A stretch of DNA of 64,000 nucleotides from Paenibacillus sp. 32O-W (GTDB lineage: Bacteria; Bacillota; Bacilli; Paenibacillales; NBRC-103111). A program made the translations under genes and the position numbers. Below the pieces are notes generated by a model. That model was not told where the DNA came from. It saw nothing but the letters and a program-made list of their open reading frames with translations, and did no database searches. The stretch is taken from assembly GCF_007679495.1 (NCBI RefSeq), contig NZ_VEGP01000013.1, forward strand, positions 40,475 to 104,474, read 5' to 3'. Shown piece after piece: positions 1 to 7,779 of the stretch. Numbering within the stretch: the stretch's first letter is position 1; each line of letters opens with the position of its first letter.

Positions 1-770
1 ATTCCATGACGATCGAGTTCAAAGAGGCGGTATTCGGGAAAGAGACCGACATCGAAATCCCGCGGACGGAATCCTGTGATCATTGCCATGGCTCCGGGGC
101 AAAGCCGGGAACGCGGCCGGACACCTGTCCGGGCTGTAAGGGAACCGGTCAGCAGGAAGTCATTCAGAATACGGCGTTCGGACGTATTGTCAACCGAAGG
201 GTCTGCTCGCAGTGTAATGGGCAAGGGCAGATCATTCGGGAAAAATGCGGCGAGTGCCACGGTACGGGCAAAGTGAAAAAACGGAGAAAAATTCACGTTA
301 AAATCCCGGCCGGTGTGGATGAAGGTGCTCAGCTTCGGGTATCGGGCGAAGGGGAGCCCGGAACGCGCGGAGGCCCGCCTGGAGATTTGTACATCGTTAT
401 TCGTGTGAAGCCTCATGAATTTTTCGAGCGTGAGGGCGACGATATCTATTGTGAGGTTCCCCTCACCTTCACCCAGGCCGCGCTGGGCGATGAAATAGAA
501 ATTCCTACACTGACGGAGAAGGTTAAGCTGAAAATCCCGGCGGGAACACAGACAGACACCTATTTCCGATTAAGAGGCAAAGGGGTTCCGAGATTGCGGG
601 GCTACGGCCAGGGAGACCAGCATGTGAAGGTCGTTGTGGTCACTCCGACCCATCTGAACGAAGAACAGAAGGAATTGCTTCGCGCCTTCTCCAAGCTTAG
701 CGGAGAGAAGACGCACGAGCAGAATCAATCGATTTTCGAGCGGATGAAGAAAGCATTCCTCGGGGATTAA
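1..770 (+). CDS. dnaJ: Chaperone DnaJ, 3' part (5' end outside window)
   Basis: Hsp40 co-chaperone that delivers unfolded clients to DnaK and stimulates its ATPase. The frame is already open at base 3, so the gene is cut by the window edge: the J domain and most of the Gly/Phe linker lie upstream. What remains begins at the end of the linker, then has four CxxCxGxG zinc-binding repeats ([32 protein letters not shown]) within about the first 90 visible residues, followed by the two beta-rich substrate-binding subdomains and the C-terminal dimerisation tail. All eight zinc cysteines are present. In related bacteria it closes the hrcA-grpE-dnaK-dnaJ operon, and a strong terminator follows 16 bases after the stop codon. 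Identification is secure; only the extent is incomplete. Confidence 0.97.
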   Translation, partial: SMTIEFKEAVFGKETDIEIPRTESCDHCHGSGAKPGTRPDTCPGCKGTGQQEVIQNTAFGRIVNRRVCSQCNGQGQIIREKCGECHGTGKVKKRRKIHVKIPAGVDEGAQLRVSGEGEPGTRGGPPGDLYIVIRVKPHEFFEREGDDIYCEVPLTFTQAALGDEIEIPTLTEKVKLKIPAGTQTDTYFRLRGKGVPRLRGYGQGDQHVKVVVVTPTHLNEEQKELLRAFSKLSGEKTHEQNQSIFERMKKAFLGD

Positions 771-785
771 TAGCGGAATCATTGA

Positions 786-820
786 AGGGACCGGTCGTCT
801 TGGACGATTCGGTCCTTTTT
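786..820 (+). terminator. Rho-independent terminator after dnaJ
   Basis: A long hairpin (GGACCG-GTCGTC arm, TTG loop, GACGA-TCGGTCC arm) ends in five T. It lies just after the dnaJ stop codon and should close the heat-shock operon. Confidence 0.85.
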
Positions 821-1200
821 GCATGGATTTGAAACCCTAGCATGATTATGAGCCTTGTGTGTCTCGCCAAGGAAAACGAATCGGGCGGATCTTGTCAACG
901 AACTAAATAAGCTGGTCCGCATTCCGACGAACAGGAATTTCACATCGTTCATTTGGCTTCCCTAAGTTATCCTTCAACAAGCACTTATAGAACAAGAGCC
1001 TGCTCACCGACAGCCATCCTTGTTAGTTGATTTTGCCTCAATTGGACAGATTATTGCATGAACCGGGGAAGGGAAGGTTAAACTATGCGGGATCAGGGAA
1101 ATCCGCCCCGGCAGAGGCCATTGCAAACCCAGGGAAATCTAAATGTCATGACAAAGATAGTGAAAAGTCCAACAGCGAAAATGTAACGGAACCGGGAGAC

Positions 1201-1228
1201 CCTATTTCGTCAAAATAGGCGTTTTTTT
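1201..1228 (+). terminator. Terminator-like hairpin before repeat copy 1
   Basis: CCTATTT, loop CGTC, AAAATAGG, then seven T after GCG-type spacing. No obvious gene ends just upstream, so either an unrecognised RNA ends here or it came with the adjacent repeat. Confidence 0.5.
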
Positions 1229-1229
1229 A

Positions 1230-1324
1230 AAATATAAGAAAGTATAAGTTTTCATCTATACCTGTTCTTATATTTCATCGGTAAACGTGCCCGTCCTAAG
1301 GACGGCGATAGCCGTTTATCCTTG
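1230..1324 (+). repeat. Structured ~95 bp repeat, copy 1
   Basis: Nearly identical to the sequence at 2311-2404. The first half is an imperfect inverted repeat that begins AAATATAAG and ends CTTATATTT. The second half can fold as TAAACG ... GTCC-taa-GGAC ... CGTTTA, followed by TCCTTG in both copies. In this copy the first hairpin has lost some pairing in its left arm. Both copies sit directly after a rho-independent terminator and in the same orientation. The element is not recognised as any known riboswitch or IS end. Confidence 0.75.
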
Positions 1325-1325
1325 G

Positions 1326-1467
1326 ATTAACGGACACAGCTGCGCTTATTGCTTGGAATTCTCCTACTTTCGTGTGAATTTCTTGGGAATAGGGTCATTC
1401 GAGTCCGTTAAAATTACCGAAAGACCATTCTGGAGCCATTAAGGTTTCTAGGGTCCGTTAAAACTCC
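1326..1467. repeat. Possible small inverted-repeat element (GTCCGTTAA words)
   Basis: TTAACGGAC near 1328 is the reverse complement of GTCCGTTAA, which occurs near 1402 and again near 1452 in the contexts GAGTCCGTTAAAAT and GGGTCCGTTAAAAC. The inverted outer words could be the ends of a degraded ~140 bp palindromic or MITE-like element inserted next to repeat copy 1. The boundaries are approximate. Confidence 0.35.
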
Positions 1468-1591
1468 TATACATCGTTATAAGCGATACCGGAAGGCGGC
1501 AGGCATAATGGAACAAAAGCGGCGCGAAGTTTTTAACTTAAGCAGGATGCCGCTGGTCTCAGAGATTTAGAGGAAACAGTGATAAGGGAGG

Positions 1592-1765
1592 ATGGACAAA
1601 GTGATGAAGGAAAGAGAAAACCCGCAAGACCTGCAAACAATGAATGACAAGAACTTGCCGATAGCCAGAAATGAGGATGTTGAATTCTCGAGAGAGCTCG
1701 CCGATGAAGACGATCTGGAGGCTTTGGCAAGAGCGGAAGCGGCGGACGAAAGGGCGGAGTCCTGA
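1592..1765 (+). CDS. YfhD-like small acidic protein (57 aa)
   Basis: Small, highly charged protein, MDKVMKERENPQDLQ... to AADERAES, with a strong AAGGGAGGA ribosome binding site six bases before the ATG. The second half (VEFSRELADEDDLEALARAE, then AADERA) matches the conserved core of the YfhD family of short Bacillales proteins of unknown function, in which an ELAD..DLEA.ARA..AD.RA pattern is typical. There is no membrane segment. Its stop codon overlaps the start of the next gene by one base (TGATG), so the two are probably translated together. The pair is isolated between two structured repeats, in a spot where other Bacillales have no gene, which suggests it is accessory. The function is unknown. 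Confidence 0.7.
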   Translation: MDKVMKERENPQDLQTMNDKNLPIARNEDVEFSRELADEDDLEALARAEAADERAES

Positions 1766-2139
1766 TGGCGGAGAAAAATATTTTGGCCTATTTCAAAAGC
1801 CCGGAGGAAGCCGAGGAAGTGGCGTCCAAACTAAAGGCGATGCGTGCGGTCGACGTGCAGATCGATCGGATCAGCCGGTTTCCCGGCGAGCCGGTGGAAG
1901 AAACGTTCAATCCTCTAACGGGGAATGTCAGCGGACTTGGAGCTCTGACCTCCGATGCCGATGTGTCCAATAAGGATGTGGGTGTACTGATTGCGGCCGA
2001 TGTAACCGCAAGCGGAATGAGCGACGGCCGCCAGGAGGATGTGGTTACGGGCAGGGATATTTTGCTCACGGCCGTCGTTGAGGAAGATATTCACCAGCAA
2101 GCTTTAAAAGTAATCGAGGAAAGCGGCGGCCTTGTTTGA
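1765..2139 (+). CDS. Putative general-stress protein (GS17M/YflT-like), 124 aa
   Basis: Soluble protein of 124 residues. The N-terminal half (MAEKNILAYFKSPEEAEEV..., then DVQIDRISRFPGE) has the shape of the small alpha/beta domain seen in the B. subtilis general stress protein 17M (YflT) and similar flavour-of-stress proteins: a beta strand, a helix that spans 'separate elements', and an acidic second strand. The C-terminal half ends GRDILLTAVVEEDIH and a short helix. The assignment rests on this general resemblance, not on a diagnostic motif. The gene starts on the last base of the YfhD-like stop codon, and a strong terminator follows at 2282. I saw no sigma-B-type promoter (GTTT...GGGTA) in front of the pair, so stress control is only inferred. 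Confidence 0.5.
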   Translation: MAEKNILAYFKSPEEAEEVASKLKAMRAVDVQIDRISRFPGEPVEETFNPLTGNVSGLGALTSDADVSNKDVGVLIAADVTASGMSDGRQEDVVTGRDILLTAVVEEDIHQQALKVIEESGGLV

Positions 2140-2281
2140 GAGCCGTAGGGGCCCTATATTGGAAAACAGAGAAACGGATGCTCGGCATTCTCCTTACCCA
2201 GATGCTCTAAATCATTAAAGACGGACGAAGGCAGGCTTATCGAAGCGCATCCCCCTCATGCTGCAGGCATGTCAATCTGTC

Positions 2282-2308
2282 AAAACCGGGGTTTTTCCCC
2301 GGTTTTCT
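2282..2308 (+). terminator. Terminator of the small two-gene unit
   Basis: AAAACCGGGG, five-T loop, CCCCGGTTTT, then CTTC. It is a perfect ten-base-pair stem that ends just before repeat copy 2. Confidence 0.8.
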
Positions 2309-2310
2309 TC

Positions 2311-2404
2311 AAATATAAGACAGGTATAAGTTCACCTTATACCTGTCTTATATTTCATCGGTAAACGCGCCAGTCCAAAGGACGGCGATAACCGTTTATC
2401 CTTG
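2311..2404 (+). repeat. Structured ~95 bp repeat, copy 2
   Basis: Second copy of the element at 1230-1324. Here the first half is a perfect 19-base-pair hairpin (2311-2329 with 2337-2355, seven-base loop). The second half again has GTCC-aaa-GGAC flanked by CGCC/GGCG and TAAACG/CGTTTA, then TCCTTG. The two copies are ~1.08 kb apart, in direct orientation, and enclose the yfhD-like/stress-protein unit. Confidence 0.75.
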
Positions 2405-2460
2405 TGCCGTAACAAACATTAGCTCCTATATGCCATATTCATATTTATCTGCCAAAAAAG

Positions 2461-2489
2461 TTTTACTGGTGTATAGGATGTAGTACAAT
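2461..2489 (+). promoter_or_regulatory. Possible promoter for prmA
   Basis: A TACAAT -10 hexamer at 2484-2489, with a poor -35 (TTTTAC) 17 bases upstream and the prmA start 52 bases downstream. It is the only good -10-like word between repeat copy 2 and the gene. Confidence 0.35.
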
Positions 2490-2540
2490 AGACCTTAATG
2501 TATTTCCCGGCGTAGTTGCCGAATGGATAGGAGGGTTTTC

Positions 2541-3512
2541 ATGCGTTGGCATGAAGTTACGGTAGATACGACAGAAGAAGCCGTTGAAATGATTACTAAT
2601 TTTTTGCATGAGCTTGGGGCGGGTGGAGTTTCGATTGAGGAATCCGGAACGCTCAACAAGCCTCGCGACACATCGTTGGGGCAATGGTATGAGCTTCCTT
2701 TGAACGATATTCCGGAGGGCCGGGCCATCATTAAAGGCTACTATCCCGAAGGAACGGACATGGATAGCCTGTTGGCGAAGCTGAAGCAATCGGTAGCGCA
2801 ATTGGAAGAGTTCGAAATTGACACAGGCTCGCCCGTATTCGGGCATACCCTTGTGGATGACGAGGATTGGGCCACTGCCTGGAAGCAGTACTATAAGCCT
2901 TTGCGGATTTCGGACCGATTGACGGTCAAGCCAACGTGGGAAGACTATACTCCGTCTCCCGGGGAAATTGTTCTGGAGCTGGATCCCGGTATGGCCTTCG
3001 GTACGGGAACGCATGCGACAACGGCTCTTTGTCTTAGAACATTGGACAAGGTCATTCGCGGCGGTGAGGATGTGATCGATGTCGGCACCGGCTCCGGAGT
3101 GCTTGCGATTGCCGCAGCCAAGCTGGGAGCGAGAGCAGTGCTCGCGCTTGATCTGGATCCTGTGGCCGTTTCCAGTGCGGCGGAGAATTCCAGATTGAAC
3201 GGTCTGGAGGAGCAGATTCACGTCATGCAAAGCGATCTTCTCGGGGCTTTGAAAGGACAAGCCCCGGCTTCGGAGGCAGCGCAGGTCCGGCTCCCGGTGC
3301 AGGTGGTGGTAGCCAATATATTGGCGGAAATCATTTTGCAATTCGTAGGGGATGTTTACGAAGCCCTGCAGCCCGGAGGAGTCTATATCGCATCCGGGAT
3401 CATAGCGCCCAAGCAGGCGGCAGTGGAACAAGCGCTGACAGAGCATGGCTTTGTTATAGAGGCAACTTACCAGGAACAAGATTGGGTCGCTCTTGTTGCG
3501 CGAAAATTGTAG
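2541..3512 (+). CDS. prmA: Ribosomal protein L11 methyltransferase PrmA
   Basis: Trimethylates ribosomal protein L11 using S-adenosylmethionine. The protein has 323 residues, normal for the family. A small N-terminal L11-recognition domain (MRWHEVTVDTTEEA...) is followed by a Rossmann methyltransferase domain with the SAM-binding loop VIDVGTGSGVLAIAAA near residue 185 and the downstream NILAEII motif. ELDPGMAFGTGTHATT before the SAM loop is a PrmA signature. The ATG at 2541 is preferred over an in-frame one 18 bases earlier because AGGAGGG lies seven bases in front of it and the protein then begins as relatives do. Position after dnaJ is as in B. subtilis yqeT, apart from the inserted patch. 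Confidence 0.96.
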   Translation: MRWHEVTVDTTEEAVEMITNFLHELGAGGVSIEESGTLNKPRDTSLGQWYELPLNDIPEGRAIIKGYYPEGTDMDSLLAKLKQSVAQLEEFEIDTGSPVFGHTLVDDEDWATAWKQYYKPLRISDRLTVKPTWEDYTPSPGEIVLELDPGMAFGTGTHATTALCLRTLDKVIRGGEDVIDVGTGSGVLAIAAAKLGARAVLALDLDPVAVSSAAENSRLNGLEEQIHVMQSDLLGALKGQAPASEAAQVRLPVQVVVANILAEIILQFVGDVYEALQPGGVYIASGIIAPKQAAVEQALTEHGFVIEATYQEQDWVALVARKL

Positions 3513-3530
3513 AGGGCGGAGGGACCCGTT

Positions 3531-4235
3531 TTGGAAAATTTTTTGAGATTTCCGCTGGAGCAAATTCCGTTTGTTTTTCTCGTGCTCCTGATCGCTTTCA
3601 CGCTGCACGAGTTCGCGCATGCTTACGCCGCCGACAGATTCGGCGATCCGACCCCGCGCTCGATGGGCCGGGTCACATTAAACCCAAAGGTTCATCTGGA
3701 TCTTCTCGGGACCATCCTTATCTTTCTGGTCGGCTTCGGCTGGGCCAAGCCGGTGCTTGTCAGGCGAAGCAGCTTCCGCAAACCGCGTTTAATGAGCATC
3801 ATTGTTTCCGCCGTCGGGCCGCTTGCCAATCTGGTCATAGCTTTTATCGGTATTCTATTAACATATCTATTGGCTTATTTCGGCTTGTTTGACCTGATGA
3901 GCCCCGGTGTATTCGAGGCGGTGCGAGTCTTTTTGAGCCTCTTGATCTTTATGAACCTGATTCTGTTTCTGTTCAATCTGCTGCCCTTGCCGCCTCTCGA
4001 CGGATACCGGATCGTGCAGGAGTTCCTTCCGGTCCATACCCGGTTGAAGCTGCAGCAATTTGAGCAGTGGGCCTTCTTTCTCTTTTTGCTTATTGTTTTC
4101 ATCCGACCGCTGTACAACGTCACCTTGGGGCCGTTTTTCTCTTTATGGGTGCCCCTGTTGTTCGGGATGGACTCTGTTTTTCAGGTCATCTTCGGCAAGG
4201 CCATCCATTGGGCCACTTTTCTTAAGATCGGTTGA
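3531..4235 (+). CDS. Site-2 protease family membrane metalloprotease (M50)
   Basis: Intramembrane zinc metalloprotease of the YwhC-like branch of the site-2 protease family, 234 residues with about six membrane segments. The zinc-binding HEFAH motif lies in the first segment (residues ~26-30), and the third ligand motif, LPLPPLDGYRI, lies near residue 160. Both are intact, so it should be active; its substrate is not known. The start is TTG at 3531, seven bases after GGCGGAGGG. It begins 18 bases after prmA and so probably shares its transcript. B. subtilis has no gene between prmA and rsmE, so this is an addition of this lineage. It lacks a PDZ domain, which separates it from the RseP/RasP regulators. 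Confidence 0.88.
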   Translation: MENFLRFPLEQIPFVFLVLLIAFTLHEFAHAYAADRFGDPTPRSMGRVTLNPKVHLDLLGTILIFLVGFGWAKPVLVRRSSFRKPRLMSIIVSAVGPLANLVIAFIGILLTYLLAYFGLFDLMSPGVFEAVRVFLSLLIFMNLILFLFNLLPLPPLDGYRIVQEFLPVHTRLKLQQFEQWAFFLFLLIVFIRPLYNVTLGPFFSLWVPLLFGMDSVFQVIFGKAIHWATFLKIG

Positions 4236-4437
4236 TTCGGGAGTAAGCTTGGCCCTCGTTCCGCAAGAGTAGAGAGGACCGGCCTTCGTTCGTCGGCTTC
4301 CAGCCCGTTTTCGACACGGCGCTGGGAAGCCCCCTTCCGGTTGAAATTGGTACGCGATACGGGACACTGGCAGTAGCATTTAAGGCTCAAAAGTTGTATG
4401 ATGAAAGGTGATATTTGTTTAGAAAGCGAGCAAAGCT

Positions 4438-5202
4438 ATGCAGCGATACTTCATACCGCCGGAACGGTTTACGGCCGATTCCGTGGAAATAACGGGAGAC
4501 GATGCCCGACATCTGATCCGGGTCATGCGGGCCGGGATCGGTGATCAAATCATTTGCTGTGACGGCATCAGCCGGGAGTGGATTGCGGAGATTTCCGCCC
4601 TGGAGGAGCAGCGGGTGCAGGCGGTTCTGGTCCGGGAGCTGGGATCGGATAGCGAGCCGTCTGTCCGGGTTACGATTGCGCAAAGCTTGCCCAAGGGCGA
4701 CAAGATGGAGATCGTCATTCAGAAAGGAACGGAGATCGGGGCAGCAGGCTTCCTTCCGTTCGTTTCGGAACGGACGATTGTTCAATATGACGTGAAGAAA
4801 GAAGCCAAGCGTTTGGAAAGATGGGCCAAAATTGCCAAGGAAGCCGCAGAGCAGGCGCATCGTACCCGGATTCCCGAGCTTAGCCTGCCGGCAACGTGGA
4901 AGCAGGTGCTTAAGAGGGCCCGGGAGGCGGATCTGGCTCTCTTTTGTTACGAGAAAGAAGAAACCCGGCAGCTTCGTCCCCTGCTTCGGGACAGGCTGGC
5001 CCAAGCCCGCGATCACGGGCAAGAACTGCATGTAGTTATCCTGATCGGCCCCGAAGGGGGATTTACCGAACGGGAGGCTTCCGAGGCGGAGGCGGCAGGA
5101 TGCATTCCGGTCAGCCTCGGCAAGCGAATTCTCCGTACCGAGACGGCCGCTATGGTGGCTTTGGCTTGCATATTATACGAAAGCGGAGAGATGGGAGGTT
5201 AA
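4438..5202 (+). CDS. rsmE: 16S rRNA m3U1498 methyltransferase RsmE
   Basis: SPOUT-class methyltransferase that methylates N3 of U1498 in the decoding centre of 16S rRNA. The 254 residues comprise an N-terminal PUA-like RNA-binding domain (MQRYFIPPERF... DDARHLIRVMR) and a C-terminal trefoil-knot domain with the SAM-binding loops LIGPEGGFTEREA and SLGKRILRTETAA. All family hallmarks are present. The ribosome binding site is weak (AAAGCGAGC). The gene corresponds to yqeU, and mtaB begins three bases after its stop codon, so the two are coupled. Confidence 0.95.
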   Translation: MQRYFIPPERFTADSVEITGDDARHLIRVMRAGIGDQIICCDGISREWIAEISALEEQRVQAVLVRELGSDSEPSVRVTIAQSLPKGDKMEIVIQKGTEIGAAGFLPFVSERTIVQYDVKKEAKRLERWAKIAKEAAEQAHRTRIPELSLPATWKQVLKRAREADLALFCYEKEETRQLRPLLRDRLAQARDHGQELHVVILIGPEGGFTEREASEAEAAGCIPVSLGKRILRTETAAMVALACILYESGEMGG

Positions 5203-5204
5203 TT

Positions 5205-6545
5205 ATGCCAAGTGTTGCTTTTCATACTTTAGGCTGCAAGGTTAATTTCTATGAGACGGAAGGAATTTGGCAGCTATTCAAGAAAGAAGGCTACGAGCAG
5301 GTCGACTTCGAGACGAAGGCCGACGTTTATTTAATCAATACATGCACCGTAACCAATACCGGCGACAAAAAAAGCCGGCAGGTGATCCGCCGGGCAATCC
5401 GCCGCAATCCGGATGCGATCATTGCGGTCACCGGCTGCTATGCCCAAACTTCGCCCGCAGAGGTCGCGGCGATACCCGGGGTAGATATTGTGATAGGCAC
5501 CCAGGATCGGGACAAAATCATCCCCCTGGTTGACCGTTTCCGCCAGGAGCGCCAGCCGATCAATGCGGTGCGCAACATTATGAAAACCCGGGAGTTCGAG
5601 GAGCTGGATGTTCCGGAATTTTCAGACCGTACCCGGGCATTCCTGAAAATACAGGAAGGCTGCAACAATTTCTGCACCTTCTGCATCATCCCCTGGTCGC
5701 GGGGCCTTCTTCGCAGCCGCAGACCGGAAAGCGTCTTGGCCCAAGCCAGACAATTGGTGGACGCCGGGTATAAAGAGATCGTCCTGACCGGGATTCACAC
5801 CGGAGGCTATGGCGAGGATCTGGAGGGCTACAGCCTGGCGAAGCTGCTATGGGATCTCGACAAGGTTGACGGGCTGAACCGGGTCCGGATCAGCTCGATA
5901 GAGGCGAGCCAAATCACGGACGAGGTACTCGAGGTGCTGCAGGGCTCGGATAAAATGTGCCGGCATTTTCATGTACCGCTGCAGGCGGGAGATGACCGGG
6001 TGCTGAAGCGGATGCGCCGCAAATATACGACGGCTGAATTCGGCAGCAAGATCGAGAAGATTCACCGGATCATGCCGGACGCTGCGATTACGACCGATGT
6101 CATTGTCGGCTTCCCGGGTGAAACGGAAGAAATGTTCGCGAACGGATACCGGTTCATGGAGCAAATGCAGTTCGCGGAAATGCACGTATTCCCCTATTCC
6201 AAGAGGACTGGCACGCCGGCCGCCCGAATGGAGGATCAGGTGGATGAAGAAGTCAAGAACCGGAGAGTCCATGAACTGATCGATTTGTCTGAAAGAATGC
6301 AGCTGGCTTATGCCAAGCCGTTCGTCGGGCAGGTGCTGGAGGTTATTCCGGAGCGCCCTTATAAAGAAGCGCCGGACAGCGGCCTTCTGATGGGCTATAC
6401 AGATAATTATTTGCAGGTTGTGTTCCGGGGGAGCGAGGATTTGATCGGCCAGCTCGTGCGTGTAAGGATCGATGAAGCAGGGGTTAACGAATGCCTCGGC
6501 TCTGATGTTACTACGCTGGATTCGGCCCGGTCTGCGGTCGTTTAA
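5205..6545 (+). CDS. mtaB: tRNA t6A37 methylthiotransferase MtaB
   Basis: Radical-SAM enzyme that adds a methylthio group to C2 of t6A at position 37 of tRNAs reading ANN codons. It has 446 residues: an N-terminal UPF0004 domain with its three cluster cysteines (GCKVN, NTCTVTN, TGCYAQ), a radical-SAM core with the CxxxCxxC motif at C153, C157 and C160 (GCNNFCTFC), and a C-terminal TRAM domain. The ATG at 5205 has GGGAGG five bases upstream, inside the end of rsmE, so a longer upstream open frame is not the real start. It is the equivalent of yqeV. No terminator follows, and transcription may continue into the Nudix gene. Confidence 0.95.
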   Translation: MPSVAFHTLGCKVNFYETEGIWQLFKKEGYEQVDFETKADVYLINTCTVTNTGDKKSRQVIRRAIRRNPDAIIAVTGCYAQTSPAEVAAIPGVDIVIGTQDRDKIIPLVDRFRQERQPINAVRNIMKTREFEELDVPEFSDRTRAFLKIQEGCNNFCTFCIIPWSRGLLRSRRPESVLAQARQLVDAGYKEIVLTGIHTGGYGEDLEGYSLAKLLWDLDKVDGLNRVRISSIEASQITDEVLEVLQGSDKMCRHFHVPLQAGDDRVLKRMRRKYTTAEFGSKIEKIHRIMPDAAITTDVIVGFPGETEEMFANGYRFMEQMQFAEMHVFPYSKRTGTPAARMEDQVDEEVKNRRVHELIDLSERMQLAYAKPFVGQVLEVIPERPYKEAPDSGLLMGYTDNYLQVVFRGSEDLIGQLVRVRIDEAGVNECLGSDVTTLDSARSAVV

Positions 6546-6650
6546 CTTGAGGAACGAGCCGCATCATAGCGCGCCAACCGTACCAGGATTTCGTTCTGTT
6601 CGCCAGAATGAAATCCTTCTTAATTTTCATAATGAAAGGGAGGAACGCCG

Positions 6651-7091
6651 GTGGAGGTATCAGCGGGCGGTGTTGTCTTTAAAGAAGAGGACGGAAGGTA
6701 TTGGATTCAAATGATCCAGGACCGTTACGGTAAAATCACTCTGCCGAAGGGAAAGATGGAGCCGGGTGAGACGAAGGAGCAGACGGCGTTGAGGGAAATC
6801 GCCGAGGAGACCGGCATTGAAGGCGAGATCATCGAGCCGATCGAGACGATTTCCTATCAGTTCTCCCATCCGAAGCACGGCAATATGGATAAGGAGGTCC
6901 ATTATTTTCTGGTTCGCGGCATCGGCGGGAATCTTCAGGCCCAGGTGGAGGAAATCCGCGGAGTGGAGTGGCTGGAGCCTGTGGAAGCTTGGCGTCAGCA
7001 GATCCAGTATGGCTACAGCAATAACGATTCCGTACTGTGCAAAGCGTTGAAGAAGCTGGGAATAGAGGTGAGCAGCGATGGAATGGAATAG
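6651..7091 (+). CDS. Nudix hydrolase
   Basis: Pyrophosphohydrolase of the Nudix superfamily, 146 residues. A complete Nudix box (GKMEPGETKEQTALREIAEETGI split as G-x5-E-x7-RE-x2-EE-x-G) starts near residue 34 and carries all metal-binding glutamates. The start is GTG at 6651, seven bases after AGGGAGG. Surrounding residues (ITLPKGK before the box, YFLV after the first strand pair) resemble the Ap4A/dinucleotide or (d)NTP-cleaning types, but substrate cannot be told from sequence. Its last 14 bases overlap deoC. The pairing with deoC would fit a nucleotide-salvage or sanitation role, which is inference. Confidence 0.88.
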   Translation: MEVSAGGVVFKEEDGRYWIQMIQDRYGKITLPKGKMEPGETKEQTALREIAEETGIEGEIIEPIETISYQFSHPKHGNMDKEVHYFLVRGIGGNLQAQVEEIRGVEWLEPVEAWRQQIQYGYSNNDSVLCKALKKLGIEVSSDGME

Positions 7092-7758
7092 AAGCACTCT
7101 GGCCCGGACGATCGATCATACACTGCTTAAGCCGGATGCACGGGCAGAAGCCATTCGTACCCTGTGCGAAGAGGCTGTTCGTCACCATTTCTACAGCGTA
7201 TGCGTTCATTCGGGGTGGGTGGCTTATTGCCGGGAACAGCTCCAAGGCTCAGACGTTCGCATAAGCGCGGTTTGTGGTTTTCCGCACGGCGCCAACGGCA
7301 GCGAGGTCAAGGCGTATGAGGCTGCCCAGTCCGTGAAATGGGGTGCTGCTGAAATCGATATGGTGCTGCCCATCGGAATGCTGCTGGATCATCGTTTCAC
7401 AGAGGTGGAAGCCGATATTCAACAGGTGGTTGCAGCGGTGGAGGGACAAGCCGTAGTCAAGGTCATTCTGGAGACGGGATATTTGAACAGCGAGCTGGTA
7501 AGAGCGGGCTGCCGCCTGGCCGAGCAGGCCGGTGCAGGCTTTGTTAAGACAAGCACCGGATTCGGCCCGGGAGGAGCAACGGCAGAGGTTGTCCGGTTAA
7601 TGAGGGAGTCTGTGTCTTCTTCCATGGGGGTCAAAGCATCCGGAGGCGTACGCGACGCCGCAACGGCGATAGCGATGCTGGAGGCGGGAGCCACTCGGAT
7701 CGGCACCAGCTCCGGCATCGCTATCGTTAGCGGGCTGCAGGGAATGGAAGATTACTAG
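7078..7758 (+). CDS. deoC: Deoxyribose-phosphate aldolase DeoC
   Basis: Class I aldolase that splits 2-deoxyribose-5-phosphate into glyceraldehyde-3-phosphate and acetaldehyde, the last step in deoxynucleoside breakdown. The 226-residue TIM barrel has the Schiff-base lysine in FVKTSTGF (K157), the proton-relay lysine in GVKASGG (K186), and IDHTLLKPD at the N-terminus. It overlaps the Nudix gene by 14 bases and uses GAGGTGAG inside it as ribosome binding site. In many Bacillales deoC is joined to nupC-pdp; here it stands alone with the Nudix gene. A GC-rich hairpin (about 7758-7777) without a T run lies between it and the convergent gene. Confidence 0.95.
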   Translation: MEWNRSTLARTIDHTLLKPDARAEAIRTLCEEAVRHHFYSVCVHSGWVAYCREQLQGSDVRISAVCGFPHGANGSEVKAYEAAQSVKWGAAEIDMVLPIGMLLDHRFTEVEADIQQVVAAVEGQAVVKVILETGYLNSELVRAGCRLAEQAGAGFVKTSTGFGPGGATAEVVRLMRESVSSSMGVKASGGVRDAATAIAMLEAGATRIGTSSGIAIVSGLQGMEDY

Positions 7759-7779
7759 GCCGGGGCTCCCGCCGGCCGA

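Larger units (their letters stand above)
821..1591. other. Intergenic stretch with terminator and repeats, no convincing gene
   Basis: About 770 bases without a supported gene. The first part (821-1200) is featureless to the eye: open frames there are short, lack ribosome binding sites and look like nothing known. It then holds a terminator-like hairpin at 1201-1228, a structured repeat at 1230-1324, and a stretch at 1326-1467 with three copies of a GTCCGTTAA word, one of them inverted. It looks like an accumulation of small repeat insertions between dnaJ and prmA, which are adjacent in B. subtilis. Confidence 0.6.

Noticed and set aside
1027..1218. 63-residue open frame between dnaJ and the repeats
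   Set aside because: No ribosome binding site, low-complexity charged end, and it runs into the terminator hairpin at 1201.
2463..3620. 385-residue open frame on the minus strand across prmA
   Set aside because: Antisense shadow of prmA, without any family resemblance.
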